Of a stretch of DNA of 64,000 nt, positions 35,268 through 43,233 are shown piece after piece. The position numbers and the translations under genes were made by a program. The stretch comes from WRGA01 sp031553395 (GTDB taxonomy: Bacteria > Bacteroidota > Bacteroidia > Bacteroidales > WRGA01), in NCBI GenBank assembly GCA_031553395.1, contig JAVBLR010000021.1:15083-79082 (forward strand). Reading direction: 5' to 3'. A model generated the notes under the pieces. That model was not told the origin of the DNA. It searched no databases and worked only from the letters and a program-made list of their open reading frames with translations. The stretch's first letter is position 1; every line of letters starts with the position of its first letter.

Positions 35268-35642
35268 ATGAATTTTCCATTAGAATTGAAGTACACTAAG
35301 GAACACGAATGGATTCGTGTTGAAGGTGATGAAGCGTATGTAGGCATTACCGATTACGCTCAAAACGAGTTAGGCGAAATCGTTTTCGTAGATATTTTTA
35401 CAGAAGGTGAAGATGTTGAAGAAAATGATGTATTTGGAAGTATTGAAGCGGTAAAAACTGTTTCGGATTTATTTATGCCTGCATCGGGAAAAGTTTTGGA
35501 AGTAAATCCCGAACTCGAAGATCATCCGGAATTAGTAAACAGCGACCCGTATGGAAAAGGTTGGATTATTAAGGTCAAATTATCGGAAAATATTTCCGGG
35601 TTGCTTTCGGTAGATGAATACACATCATTTTTAAATTTATAA
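35268..35642 (+). CDS. gcvH: Glycine cleavage system H protein
   Basis: The lipoyl carrier of the glycine cleavage system. The 124-residue protein has YTKEHEWIRVEGDEA, the lipoylation site K63 in FGSIEAVKTVSDL, and PYGKGWIIKVKL, all standard. It precedes purE by 13 bases on the same strand. Its partner gcvP is about 23 kb away on the other strand. Confidence 0.97.
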   Translation: MNFPLELKYTKEHEWIRVEGDEAYVGITDYAQNELGEIVFVDIFTEGEDVEENDVFGSIEAVKTVSDLFMPASGKVLEVNPELEDHPELVNSDPYGKGWIIKVKLSENISGLLSVDEYTSFLNL

Positions 35643-35655
35643 TTGCTCAAGATAA

Positions 35656-36162
35656 ATGGTTCCAGTTGTAAGTATAATTATGGGAAGCACGTCCGACCTT
35701 CCTGTTATGGAAAAAGCTGCAAAATTGTTGGATGAATTCGAAATTCCATTCGAAATAAATGCGCTGTCTGCACACCGGACTCCAGCTGAAGTAGAACAGT
35801 TTGCAAAAAATGCTTCATCAAGAGGAATAAAAGTAATCATTGCTGCTGCCGGAATGGCGGCGCATCTTCCCGGAGTAATTGCCTCAATGACAACACTTCC
35901 GGTTATTGGTGTTCCGATTGACGCTTCCTTAGGCGGAATGGATGCGTTATTGGCTATTGTACAAATGCCTCCCGGAATACCTGTTGCGACTGTTGGTGTA
36001 AATGCATCTTTAAATGCCGCTATTTTATCCATACAGATGATTTCGGCAAATGATACTGCTTTACAACAAAAGCTAGTTTCTTATAAGGAAGGTTTGAAAA
36101 AGAAAATTGTTCAGGCAAACGAAGAATTATCCAAAGTAAGTTATAAGTTTAAAACGAATTGA
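35656..36162 (+). CDS. purE: N5-carboxyaminoimidazole ribonucleotide mutase (PurE)
   Basis: Purine synthesis enzyme interconverting N5-CAIR and CAIR. The 168-residue product has GSTSDLPVMEKAAKLLDEF, INALSAHRTPAEVEQF and GVPIDASLGGMDALLAIVQM, the class I PurE signature segments. It is probably co-transcribed with gcvH and followed at once by two hairpins. Confidence 0.96.
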   Translation: MVPVVSIIMGSTSDLPVMEKAAKLLDEFEIPFEINALSAHRTPAEVEQFAKNASSRGIKVIIAAAGMAAHLPGVIASMTTLPVIGVPIDASLGGMDALLAIVQMPPGIPVATVGVNASLNAAILSIQMISANDTALQQKLVSYKEGLKKKIVQANEELSKVSYKFKTN

Positions 36163-36191
36163 TTATCGTTTGATAAACGATAATCAAAAAA
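36161..36191 (+). terminator. Hairpin directly at the purE stop codon
   Basis: GATTATCGTTT (36161-36171) pairs with AAACGATAATC (36175-36185) around a 3-base loop. The stem begins within the purE stop codon. It lacks a plus-strand T run, so it may protect the 3' end rather than terminate alone. Confidence 0.6.
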
Positions 36192-36200
36192 GGTCTTTTT

Positions 36201-36247
36201 AACTGCAAAGAGCGAAAAATATCGCATTCTTTGCAGTTTTTATTTTT
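36201..36247. terminator. Bidirectional terminator between purE and wbqC-like gene
   Basis: AACTGCAAAGA (36201-36211) pairs with TCTTTGCAGTT (36228-36238), with an inner GCGA/TCGC stem and T-rich sequence TTTATTTTT after it on the plus strand; A-rich sequence lies on the other side. It overlaps the last codons of the convergent gene. Confidence 0.85.
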
Positions 36248-36872
36248 GACAACTATCCTTCAATACAATTACCGATTCGGGCCCCATATTGAACAATAAG
36301 TCTATAATGCTAAGATTGGGTTGAAATCCAAATTTAGTATCAAACACCTGATAATACGATTTTGGAGTAAAGTTAGTATCTATTTCGACGGATTTCTTCG
36401 GATGAATAATTTCCCGGAAATCATATTCATTTTCCGAAAAATCTGTTTTATATATTTGCGAATAAGAGACTTGAACATCTATGGATAATAACTCACAAAT
36501 CAGTTCTCGTAACGCTTCATTGAAATCGAAAAGGAATGTATATTTTTTTTCAAAAAAAGGAAGAAAATCATCTTTGTAATATTCAAAAAAAGGAGTTGAA
36601 TTATAAGCCGATATAATTGCATTCCAATGCAAATGCCGCCAGTTTCCATGTTCGGAAAGCCGGATATCTTTATCAGTTTGCTTTACATCTATTTTCTCAA
36701 TGGGAAGAGATAATACCATCGGGCCATTGGCAGCCCCGATTATACAACGGTTACGGTAGGTTTGTTTGATGTAATTGGAATTCTGTTCGATAAATACACT
36801 TTCAAAAGAAATTAATTTGCAATAATATAGCACAGGAGCCAAATAAGCTGTTGTCAGATAACAGATTGCCAT
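36240..36872 (-). CDS. WbqC-family protein
   Basis: A 210-residue protein starting MAICYLTTAYLAPVLYYCKL. The in-frame extension further upstream overlaps the lepB-like gene in another frame and is rejected. SLPIEKIDVKQTDKDIRLSE, WRHLHWNAIISAYNSTPFF and FLFDFNEALREL match the WbqC family, found near O-antigen and surface polysaccharide genes; the biochemical role is not established. Its start codon overlaps the preceding stop codon (TAATG), so translation is coupled to the signal peptidase paralogue upstream. Confidence 0.85.
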   Translation of the reverse strand: MAICYLTTAYLAPVLYYCKLISFESVFIEQNSNYIKQTYRNRCIIGAANGPMVLSLPIEKIDVKQTDKDIRLSEHGNWRHLHWNAIISAYNSTPFFEYYKDDFLPFFEKKYTFLFDFNEALRELICELLSIDVQVSYSQIYKTDFSENEYDFREIIHPKKSVEIDTNFTPKSYYQVFDTKFGFQPNLSIIDLLFNMGPESVIVLKDSCQK

Positions 36873-37813
36873 TACCGTATCTTTTGAAATCCACGGTTCC
36901 AGATTCGTTCGGCTTTGCCAATTATATGAGTTTCGGGTACAAATGCCGCAACATTTACTTCTACATATTTTGCCCGGTTGTCGGGAAGCATCCAATAGTA
37001 ATCCTTGGTAAATTCAAATGACTCAACTTCCTCTCCATCAATCCACAAAGCATTATCTTCATATTTGGCTTCTTTACCTTCAATTGCCGTAATAATAGGC
37101 AAATAAACGTAATAATTTTCGTCGTTTATTTCAATTTTCTCTCCTTTCGATGGAACTATAAATTCATACGTAGGACGCAATACATTTATCTGAATAGTAC
37201 CGTCAATTTCCTGCTTCAACAAAAAAGTCTCGTAACGGCTAAGCAATCGCACATTAAGGCTATCAACAGTTGTAACTCCTCTATCAGGTATTTGCAGGTG
37301 CTTCATTTCTCCGGTTATCAAATCTTCATTAATTTTTTCATAATAATACGGTTCTACAACATTCGGACTTTGCACCAATGCTTCATTATTCACATACAGC
37401 ATATTATCTCTAAAAGCCAATGTATCTCCAGGTAAAGCTAAACATCTGCTTATTGATATTTTTCGTTTATCAATAGGTAATTGCAGATTATTAATCGGGT
37501 CATTAAAAATAACTACATCATTTTTACTAACCTTCTTTTCGAAAAAGCGTTTATAAGGAAATTCTAAAGCGGTAGAATAGGACTTCATTCCTAAAATAGA
37601 ATCCTGAACAAAGGGAATACTTAATACCGTCATTGGCAAACGTATTCCATAACTGAGTTTATTTACAAAGATACGGTCACCTTCCAACAAGGTATTCTCC
37701 ATGCTGCATACAGGAACACGGTATGATTCGACAAAAAAAGTACGCAAAAACCAGGCTATAAGTAAAGCTATAAGAATTGTCTTAACCCAAAACCAGATAT
37801 TTTTTGATTGCAT
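36872..37813 (-). CDS. Signal peptidase I paralogue with degenerate active site
   Basis: A 313-residue S26-family protein with one N-terminal transmembrane helix (about residues 8-24). The nucleophile position is kept: S37 in VPVCSMENTLLEGDRIFVNK. The general-base lysine box, VKRCVGLPGD in the partner paralogue, reads ISRCLALPGD here, so S122 replaces the lysine. The last conserved box, GDNRHNSADSR in the partner, is PDNRAKYVEVN here. It is therefore probably inactive or unusual. A lipoprotein gene lies between it and the intact paralogue, and all are on one strand. It may assist or regulate the true peptidase; that is inference. Confidence 0.85.
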   Translation of the reverse strand: MQSKNIWFWVKTILIALLIAWFLRTFFVESYRVPVCSMENTLLEGDRIFVNKLSYGIRLPMTVLSIPFVQDSILGMKSYSTALEFPYKRFFEKKVSKNDVVIFNDPINNLQLPIDKRKISISRCLALPGDTLAFRDNMLYVNNEALVQSPNVVEPYYYEKINEDLITGEMKHLQIPDRGVTTVDSLNVRLLSRYETFLLKQEIDGTIQINVLRPTYEFIVPSKGEKIEINDENYYVYLPIITAIEGKEAKYEDNALWIDGEEVESFEFTKDYYWMLPDNRAKYVEVNVAAFVPETHIIGKAERIWNRGFQKIR

Positions 37814-37888
37814 AAAATTCAGTTTTTGACATGATTTTCAAATAATATTGACTGACAAATGAAAAACAAAAAAACATCTTTTTGATGA

Positions 37889-38395
37889 TTAATCGTATAT
37901 GGTACTATCAAAGTATTCCGTAAGATACCATTTGCCTCCTATTTTATAAAATTTCATACGGGAAAGCAGTTCCGATTCGACCCAACCTATATCAAAAGTT
38001 GCAGATAATTCTGTTTTTTCTGTCCAATCGGCAAAAGCACCCTCTTTATCGGGCTTGTAAACAGAAAGAAGATCCTTTGTAATAAATTTCCAGTTTTCGC
38101 TATTCATAGGAATTTCACTGATACAAACATTCTCGAAGACATCATAACTCGGACTTTCCTCAGAGCAATTTTCATGCATTTTATATCGATGACTTCCAAC
38201 CGGAAATTTAACTCTAGACAATTGAAATTCTTTATCTGCACAAAACTTGTCGATAAAAGTATCCAAATCTTTATCTTCTTCTTGATTTCCCTCAATATGA
38301 GAACTAGAACTCTTTTCTTCTGCCGATTTATTTTTATTACACGACATACAGAAAAGGAGCGATATGCTAAATAACAATATAAAATTCTGTTTCAC
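37889..38395 (-). CDS. Hypothetical lipoprotein between two signal peptidase paralogues
   Basis: A 168-residue lipoprotein (signal ending LLFCMSC, lipidated C19). The mature part is acidic then moderately hydrophobic (FITKDLLSVYKPDKEGAFAD, SRMKFYKIGGKWYLTEYFD), similar to DUF4348-type or NTF2-like small domains, but no family is claimed. It lies 21 bases after the catalytic lepB stop codon and is likely co-transcribed with both paralogues. Confidence 0.75.
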   Translation of the reverse strand: MKQNFILLFSISLLFCMSCNKNKSAEEKSSSSHIEGNQEEDKDLDTFIDKFCADKEFQLSRVKFPVGSHRYKMHENCSEESPSYDVFENVCISEIPMNSENWKFITKDLLSVYKPDKEGAFADWTEKTELSATFDIGWVESELLSRMKFYKIGGKWYLTEYFDSTIYD

Positions 38396-38416
38396 AACAA
38401 CTCTGTATAAAAGTTA

Positions 38417-39895
38417 TTAATCTGCTTTTACTCTTGTAAATAATCTGTTCCAACGAATTTTTCCATCAAACCATCCTCTGTCTTTATCCAATGATAACCA
38501 AACTAGCATTGGTTTTCCTACAATATGGTCTTCCGGAACAAATCCCCACGAACGTGAATCTGCCGAATTATGACGGTTATCACCCATCATCCAGTAATAA
38601 TTCATTTTGAATGTATAGGTTGTCGACGGTTTATCATTGATGAAGATTTGTCCGTTTCTCACTTCCAGTTTATTATCTTCATAATTCTTGATAACACGCT
38701 CATAAATAGGTAAATTATCTTGATTTAATGTAATAGTCGTTCCTTTTCTCGGAATCCAAATCGGACCATAATTATCTACTGTCCAAGCTTTTTTATACCA
38801 TAATGGATACGTTTGTCCATACATATCATTATGAAAAACTTCGACCTTTTTTATAAAACGGAAATTCTTTATTTTTTCTAAAGATTCTTGAGTCAAAGGA
38901 AGTATATACGTAGAAAAGAGCCCTGTAGAATCCGGATAAAAACCATTACGAAGCAAATACTCTTTATCATTAACCATCCGTTGGTCTTCATTGCTTACAC
39001 TTAGTTTCCGGAAATTTTCTTCCGAAATGCGAGTTCCATCTGTTTGAACAAGATAATTCAATTGCATCATTTTAGGATTCTTCATTTTTGCACCATTAAC
39101 ATACAATTGATTATCAACAATCTGAATTGAATCTCCCGGCAATCCGACACAACGTTTTACATAATTCTCGCGCCTGTCAACCGGGCGATATACAATATCT
39201 CCAAACACTTGTTTATTATTCCTTACAACTTTTTCTCCCATATTGAATAATTCGTCATAAGAAACATCATCTAATTGTGGATATCTACCGGTCATATTTG
39301 CATAATAACCGATACCTTCGCCTACACAAATAGAATAATAATCAGAGTCTTGTTTTTTCAATACAACCGTATCTCCTGCAGGAAAGTTAAAAACCACAAT
39401 ATCATACCGTTGAATTGTGTCTGGCCCGGCTAAACGTTTATATGGCCATTGAGGCCAGTCAATATAGGACTTACAATCAAGTATCGGCAATGTATGTTGC
39501 GCTAACGGAAATGACAACGGCGTATTAGGAACCCTTGCTCCATAATTATATTTTCCGACAAACAGAAAATCACCAACCAACAATGTTTTTTCCAACGAAG
39601 AACTTGGAATCTGATAATTTTGAAAGAAAAATATATTGATAAAATATACGGCTATCAACGCAAAAAGGATGGCATCGACCCATTCCATTACTTTTCTGAC
39701 TTGCTTGTTTTTCGACTTTTTCCAGAATCCCCAAGGGATATATTTCGAAATATAAATATCAAAAATAAAAGGAACTGCAATCAATAGCCACAAATTGCCA
39801 ATCCAGATAGTCCAAAGAATATATAAAATGATAATAATGAAAACTTTTATCCAATTGGATTTAGGCGCTTTCTGAAGACGTTCTTTAAAACTCAT
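38417..39895 (-). CDS. lepB: Signal peptidase I
   Basis: Cleaves signal peptides from exported proteins at the membrane. The 492-residue protein has extra N-terminal hydrophobic segments (about 16-50 and 72-91), nucleophile S100 in QIPSSSLEKTLLVGDF, general base K247 in YVKRCVGLPGDS, and an intact GDNRHNSADSRSWGF box near the C-terminus. A long insertion separates the boxes, as in other Bacteroidota LepB proteins. Translational start MSFKERLQKAPKSN. It is the first gene after dapB in a run of four. Confidence 0.95.
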   Translation of the reverse strand: MSFKERLQKAPKSNWIKVFIIIILYILWTIWIGNLWLLIAVPFIFDIYISKYIPWGFWKKSKNKQVRKVMEWVDAILFALIAVYFINIFFFQNYQIPSSSLEKTLLVGDFLFVGKYNYGARVPNTPLSFPLAQHTLPILDCKSYIDWPQWPYKRLAGPDTIQRYDIVVFNFPAGDTVVLKKQDSDYYSICVGEGIGYYANMTGRYPQLDDVSYDELFNMGEKVVRNNKQVFGDIVYRPVDRRENYVKRCVGLPGDSIQIVDNQLYVNGAKMKNPKMMQLNYLVQTDGTRISEENFRKLSVSNEDQRMVNDKEYLLRNGFYPDSTGLFSTYILPLTQESLEKIKNFRFIKKVEVFHNDMYGQTYPLWYKKAWTVDNYGPIWIPRKGTTITLNQDNLPIYERVIKNYEDNKLEVRNGQIFINDKPSTTYTFKMNYYWMMGDNRHNSADSRSWGFVPEDHIVGKPMLVWLSLDKDRGWFDGKIRWNRLFTRVKAD

Positions 39896-39896
39896 A

Positions 39897-39940
39897 TATT
39901 GGTTGTTAGTTTGTTGTTATTTGGGAGTTTGTTGTTTATT
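39897..39940. repeat. GTTGTTA-word repeat before lepB
   Basis: Words GGTTGTTA, GTTTGTTGTTA, TTTGGGA, GTTTGTTGTTTATTC lie immediately before the lepB start codon; on the coding strand they read as AATAAC/AACAAAC. No complementary arm is next to it. Confidence 0.6.
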
Positions 39941-39945
39941 CTTTA

Positions 39946-40662
39946 TTAGAATTTTAACATATCTTTCATTGTAAAAAAGCCTTTTTTTCCACAAAGGAAT
40001 TCTGCAGCAACCACAGCTCCCAAAGCAAAACCTTTTCGGCTTTTGGCATAATGCGAGATCTGAATATTATCGACATCTGAATCGTACGTAACAATGTGAT
40101 GCCCGGCTTCTTCTCCTTTTCTATACGAAGTTATTTTTATTTCTTCCGAATTTGTTTCCTCTGCTTCTTTCCACGATTTCTTCCGATCAATATTATTCAA
40201 TATACCTTCGGCTAACGAAATTGCCGTTCCGCTGGGAGAATCGAGTTTATGAATGTGGTGAATTTCCTCCATGTTTACATCGTACATGGGAAAATCATTC
40301 ATTATTTTAGCCAAATATTCATTTACGGCAAAAAAGATATTTACGCCTAAACTATAATTTGAAGCATAAAAGAATGTTTGTTGCCCGTTGTCACAAGCTG
40401 CTTTGATTTCGGGCAAGTTTTCTAACCAACCGGTTGTTCCAGCTACCACCGGAACATGTTGAGCAAAGCATTGACGATAATTATTCAATGCACTGTTTGG
40501 CATTGTAAATTCAATTGCAACATCGGCAGAGCGAAAAGCATCCGAATCAAAATCATCGTAATTATTTACATCAACTATGGAAACAATCTGATGTCCTCGT
40601 TTCAACGCAATTTCTTCAATTGCCTTTCCCATTTTTCCGTAGCCAACAAGCGCGATCTTCAT
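39946..40662 (-). CDS. dapB: 4-hydroxy-tetrahydrodipicolinate reductase
   Basis: Lysine and diaminopimelate biosynthesis enzyme using NAD(P)H. The 238-residue protein has the Rossmann loop GYGKMGKAIEEIA, GTTGW and the active-site stretch EIHHIHKLDSPSGTA. The start MKIALVGYGKMG is standard. Its leader contains a large AATTAAG-word hairpin between the promoter and the start codon. Confidence 0.96.
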   Translation of the reverse strand: MKIALVGYGKMGKAIEEIALKRGHQIVSIVDVNNYDDFDSDAFRSADVAIEFTMPNSALNNYRQCFAQHVPVVAGTTGWLENLPEIKAACDNGQQTFFYASNYSLGVNIFFAVNEYLAKIMNDFPMYDVNMEEIHHIHKLDSPSGTAISLAEGILNNIDRKKSWKEAEETNSEEIKITSYRKGEEAGHHIVTYDSDVDNIQISHYAKSRKGFALGAVVAAEFLCGKKGFFTMKDMLKF

Positions 40663-40664
40663 AC

Positions 40665-40778
40665 AAATTAAGAATTAAGAATTAAGAATTAAGAGTTTAT
40701 AACTATTGTAAAATCTCAATAACCAATTAAGAATATACTTTGATATAATCCTTAATTTTTAACTCTTAATTCTTAATT
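40665..40778. repeat. AATTAAG-word inverted repeat in the dapB leader
   Basis: Four consecutive AATTAAG heptads and a partial fifth (40665-40697) face a complementary arm (40747-40778; AATCCTTAATTTTTAACTC and further CTTAATT words) across about 50 bases. Both arms lie between the -7 element at 40796 and the dapB start, so the hairpin would form in the 5' leader of the mRNA. Confidence 0.85.
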
Positions 40779-40795
40779 ACAAAGATTATATCTCG

Positions 40796-40803
40796 CAAAG
40801 GTA
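40796..40803 (-). promoter_or_regulatory. -7 promoter element for dapB
   Basis: TACCTTTG on the minus strand matches TAnnTTTG. It lies between the cysK terminator and the dapB leader hairpin, about 134 bases before the dapB start. Confidence 0.5.
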
Positions 40804-40812
40804 CAATAAAAA

Positions 40813-40857
40813 AAGATTCCAAGATTCAATATATATATTTTTGAATCTTGGAATCTT
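40813..40857. terminator. Strong terminator after cysK
   Basis: A 17-bp perfect stem (40813-40829 with 40841-40857; core AAGATTCCAAGATTCAA) around an 11-base loop, with TTTTTTT following on the minus strand. It ends the cysK transcript. Confidence 0.9.
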
Positions 40858-40888
40858 ATATTTACAAGATGTGATCTATTTTAACTCT

Positions 40889-40923
40889 CTCCTATTTTAC
40901 TTGTTACCTTTTACTTATTAACT
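40889..40923. repeat. GTAAAAGG-word copy at the 3' end of cysK
   Basis: On the minus strand, AATAAGTAAAAGGTAACAAG and GTAAAATAGG words follow the cysK stop codon. Same word as the repeats after yajC, exbB and the gene at 48897. Confidence 0.6.
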
Positions 40924-41871
40924 CTACAAAGGATATTCTTCAAAAGCATACAACACGGTTGACAAATAACGTTCGCCGGTATCAGGCAATAAGGCAACAA
41001 TATTTTTACCTTTATTCTCAGGTCGTTTTGCCAATTCCAATGCTGCAAATGCTGCCGCACCGGAAGAAATTCCCACCAATAATCCTTCTTTGGTGGCTAA
41101 TTCACGACTTGTTCGAATTGCATCGTTATCATCTACACCAATTACTTCGTCAACTACATCCGGATGATATGTTTTCGGAATAAATCCGGCACCAATTCCC
41201 TGAATTTTATGCGGACCCGGATTTCCACCCAAAAGTACCGGCGATGCATTTGGTTCTACTGCAACGATTTTTACATTCGGATTATGTTGTTTCAGCCCTT
41301 CTCCTACTCCACTAATTGTTCCTCCGGTACCAACTCCGGCTACAAAAATATCGACTTTACCATCCGTATCCCGCCAAATTTCTTCGGCTGTTGTTTTTTT
41401 ATGAATTGCCGGATTTGCCGGATTCTCAAATTGTTGCAGAATTACGGCTCCGGGTATTTCTTTTTGTAGTTCATTTGCTTTTGCAATCGCTCCTTTCATT
41501 CCTTCCGAACCGGGTGTAAGTTCCAGTTTTGCACCTAAAGCTTTCAATAGATTCCGCCGCTCCGAGCTCATGGTTTCAGGCATGGTAAGAATTAATTTAT
41601 AACCTTTACTTGCTGCTACAAAAGCTAATCCAACTCCGGTATTTCCACTGGTTGGTTCAATAATTACACTTCCCGGTTTTAAAACTCCTTTCGACTCTGC
41701 ATCTTCTATCATGGCAAATGCAATACGATCTTTTACACTTCCTGCCGGATTAAAATATTCTAATTTGAATACTATATTGGCATCTATTTTATTTGTTTTG
41801 ATAAAATTAGATGGAGATAATAACGGGGTATTACCTATTAAGTCGGTTAATTTTGTTGCTATTTTTGACAT
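40924..41871 (-). CDS. cysK: Cysteine synthase A (O-acetylserine sulfhydrylase)
   Basis: PLP enzyme forming cysteine from O-acetylserine and sulfide. The 315-residue protein has PLP lysine K47 in NPAGSVKDR, the substrate loop PTSGNTGVGLAF, and GTGGTISGVGEGLK. Length and motifs are typical of CysK. It is transcribed alone, ending at a strong terminator. Confidence 0.96.
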   Translation of the reverse strand: MSKIATKLTDLIGNTPLLSPSNFIKTNKIDANIVFKLEYFNPAGSVKDRIAFAMIEDAESKGVLKPGSVIIEPTSGNTGVGLAFVAASKGYKLILTMPETMSSERRNLLKALGAKLELTPGSEGMKGAIAKANELQKEIPGAVILQQFENPANPAIHKKTTAEEIWRDTDGKVDIFVAGVGTGGTISGVGEGLKQHNPNVKIVAVEPNASPVLLGGNPGPHKIQGIGAGFIPKTYHPDVVDEVIGVDDNDAIRTSRELATKEGLLVGISSGAAAFAALELAKRPENKGKNIVALLPDTGERYLSTVLYAFEEYPL

Positions 41872-41924
41872 GATTTCAATATTTTATTTTCATACGTTAT
41901 TTTTTATTTTTACATTTTGGTCGT

Positions 41925-42098
41925 ATGGAATTCCTGAAAGGACAGGACATCACGAATTCCTTTGAAAATTATCTATTCATGAGTAAACTCGCATCAACTA
42001 TCATTGCCTTTGGTGAAAGCTTTTTCATGCTCGTTTTCAATGATTATTTATTTGTAAGACATAACAAAGATATTCACCAACAAGTAACATTACAATAA
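41925..42098 (+). CDS. Possible small protein between cysK and the BASS transporter
   Basis: An open frame of 57 codons, MEFLKGQDITNSF at the start and HNKDIHQQVTLQ at the end, with a hydrophobic middle (STIIAFGESFFMLVFNDYLF). It fills an otherwise non-coding gap on the plus strand, divergent from cysK and convergent with the transporter gene. No family or clear promoter is recognised, so it may be a real small protein, a remnant of a longer gene, or chance. Confidence 0.3.
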   Translation: MEFLKGQDITNSFENYLFMSKLASTIIAFGESFFMLVFNDYLFVRHNKDIHQQVTLQ

Positions 42099-42113
42099 CA
42101 TAATTATGGTATT

Positions 42114-43052
42114 TTACGTATTGCCTCTTCGATACTTCCATAATTGATAGGAATTTATCAGATTTTGCCATACAACATAAGACGCAGGAGCAATGGCTAC
42201 AAGCGGATTAAAAAAAGTATTAGCCATCCAAATGGCAAGAATTGTATTCTTTTGTCCAAGTCCTTGTCCTCCAACAATTTTATTTCCGTATTTCTTTCCT
42301 AAAAGCCAACCTGTTAAGAATTGAAGTACACAAACAAATGCAGCACCCAAAGCAATCCAAACAACATGCAGAAGAAGTGTATTATTTTCTTCTACTATTC
42401 CTATCACTTTTGATGTTGTATTGGCCATTACAATCGTGAGCGCCATAGCCCATAACCAAAAGGAATATATCTGTTTTTCACGTAATTGATTATGAATTTT
42501 CGGGGTAACTTTTTTCAGGATAAACGATAAAACAAAAGGCCCAAGTAGCAAAGGCATTACTTTGCTGCAAATAGTTAGAAATGCTTGAATAAAGCTTACA
42601 TCTCCTCCTCCGGCTGTTAAATTATGCGCTCCAAAAGCCGAAAAAATACACGGTGCAACAAATGCAATTAATAAATTGCTAAAAATGCTATACGTTGCCA
42701 TACTAACAATACTACCTCCCAAAAGTCCAACAATGACAGGAGATGAAGTTGCTGCCGGCGCCAACATACAAAGCATACTTCCTTCCGCCAAATCGGAACC
42801 GAACGGTTTGAGAATAAAATATATCAGCAAACATCCAACAAGTTGAACACCACTCAACCATAAATGGAGCGGTTCCGGCCTGATATAACGAATAGATACC
42901 CTGCAATATGTAATTAAAAGCATGAGAAAAAGCAGGTATGGTGTAAGAAAAAATGCCCATGAAATAAAACTGTGAAAAACAATACCTACAATCATGCAAA
43001 TGAAAAGAGCATTCTTTTCGAAAGACTTTAATATACTACGAAATCTAGACAT
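42114..43052 (-). CDS. BASS-family (bile acid:sodium symporter-like) transporter
   Basis: A 312-residue integral membrane protein with about nine or ten hydrophobic segments. APAATSSPVIVGLLGGS and the later GQGLGQKNTILAIWMANTFFNPL match the crossover motifs of the BASS/ArsB-ACR3-like fold. Substrates in this superfamily include organic anions, pantoate and bile acids. None can be assigned here. It stands alone. Confidence 0.75.
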   Translation of the reverse strand: MSRFRSILKSFEKNALFICMIVGIVFHSFISWAFFLTPYLLFLMLLITYCRVSIRYIRPEPLHLWLSGVQLVGCLLIYFILKPFGSDLAEGSMLCMLAPAATSSPVIVGLLGGSIVSMATYSIFSNLLIAFVAPCIFSAFGAHNLTAGGGDVSFIQAFLTICSKVMPLLLGPFVLSFILKKVTPKIHNQLREKQIYSFWLWAMALTIVMANTTSKVIGIVEENNTLLLHVVWIALGAAFVCVLQFLTGWLLGKKYGNKIVGGQGLGQKNTILAIWMANTFFNPLVAIAPASYVVWQNLINSYQLWKYRRGNT

Positions 43053-43126
43053 TTTTTATGGCAACTTTTATATAAAATTATAGCAATCAGGAATAATGGA
43101 TTCGTATTATATAGATTATATTAAAT

Positions 43127-43191
43127 AATTACCCAAATGAATTTTATAATTAATTGATATAATGCTATTTATGAGTCTAATTTGGGTAATT
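43127..43191. repeat. Inverted repeat with 12-bp arms
   Basis: AATTACCCAAAT (43127-43138) and ATTTGGGTAATT (43180-43191) are perfect complements 41 bases apart, between the MFS and BASS genes. It could be a terminator of the MFS transcript on the minus strand; no T tract is obvious. Confidence 0.55.
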
Positions 43192-43233
43192 TCCTCTTCA
43201 AAACTATATAAAATGCAAAAATAACCATTATTA

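Noticed and set aside
35637..36032. Open frame antisense to purE
   Set aside because: Low-complexity antisense translation of a well conserved gene.
36873..36995. Longer start for the WbqC-family gene
   Set aside because: It would overlap the lepB-like coding region by about 120 bases in another frame; the ATG at 36872 overlaps the stop codon in the usual coupled way.
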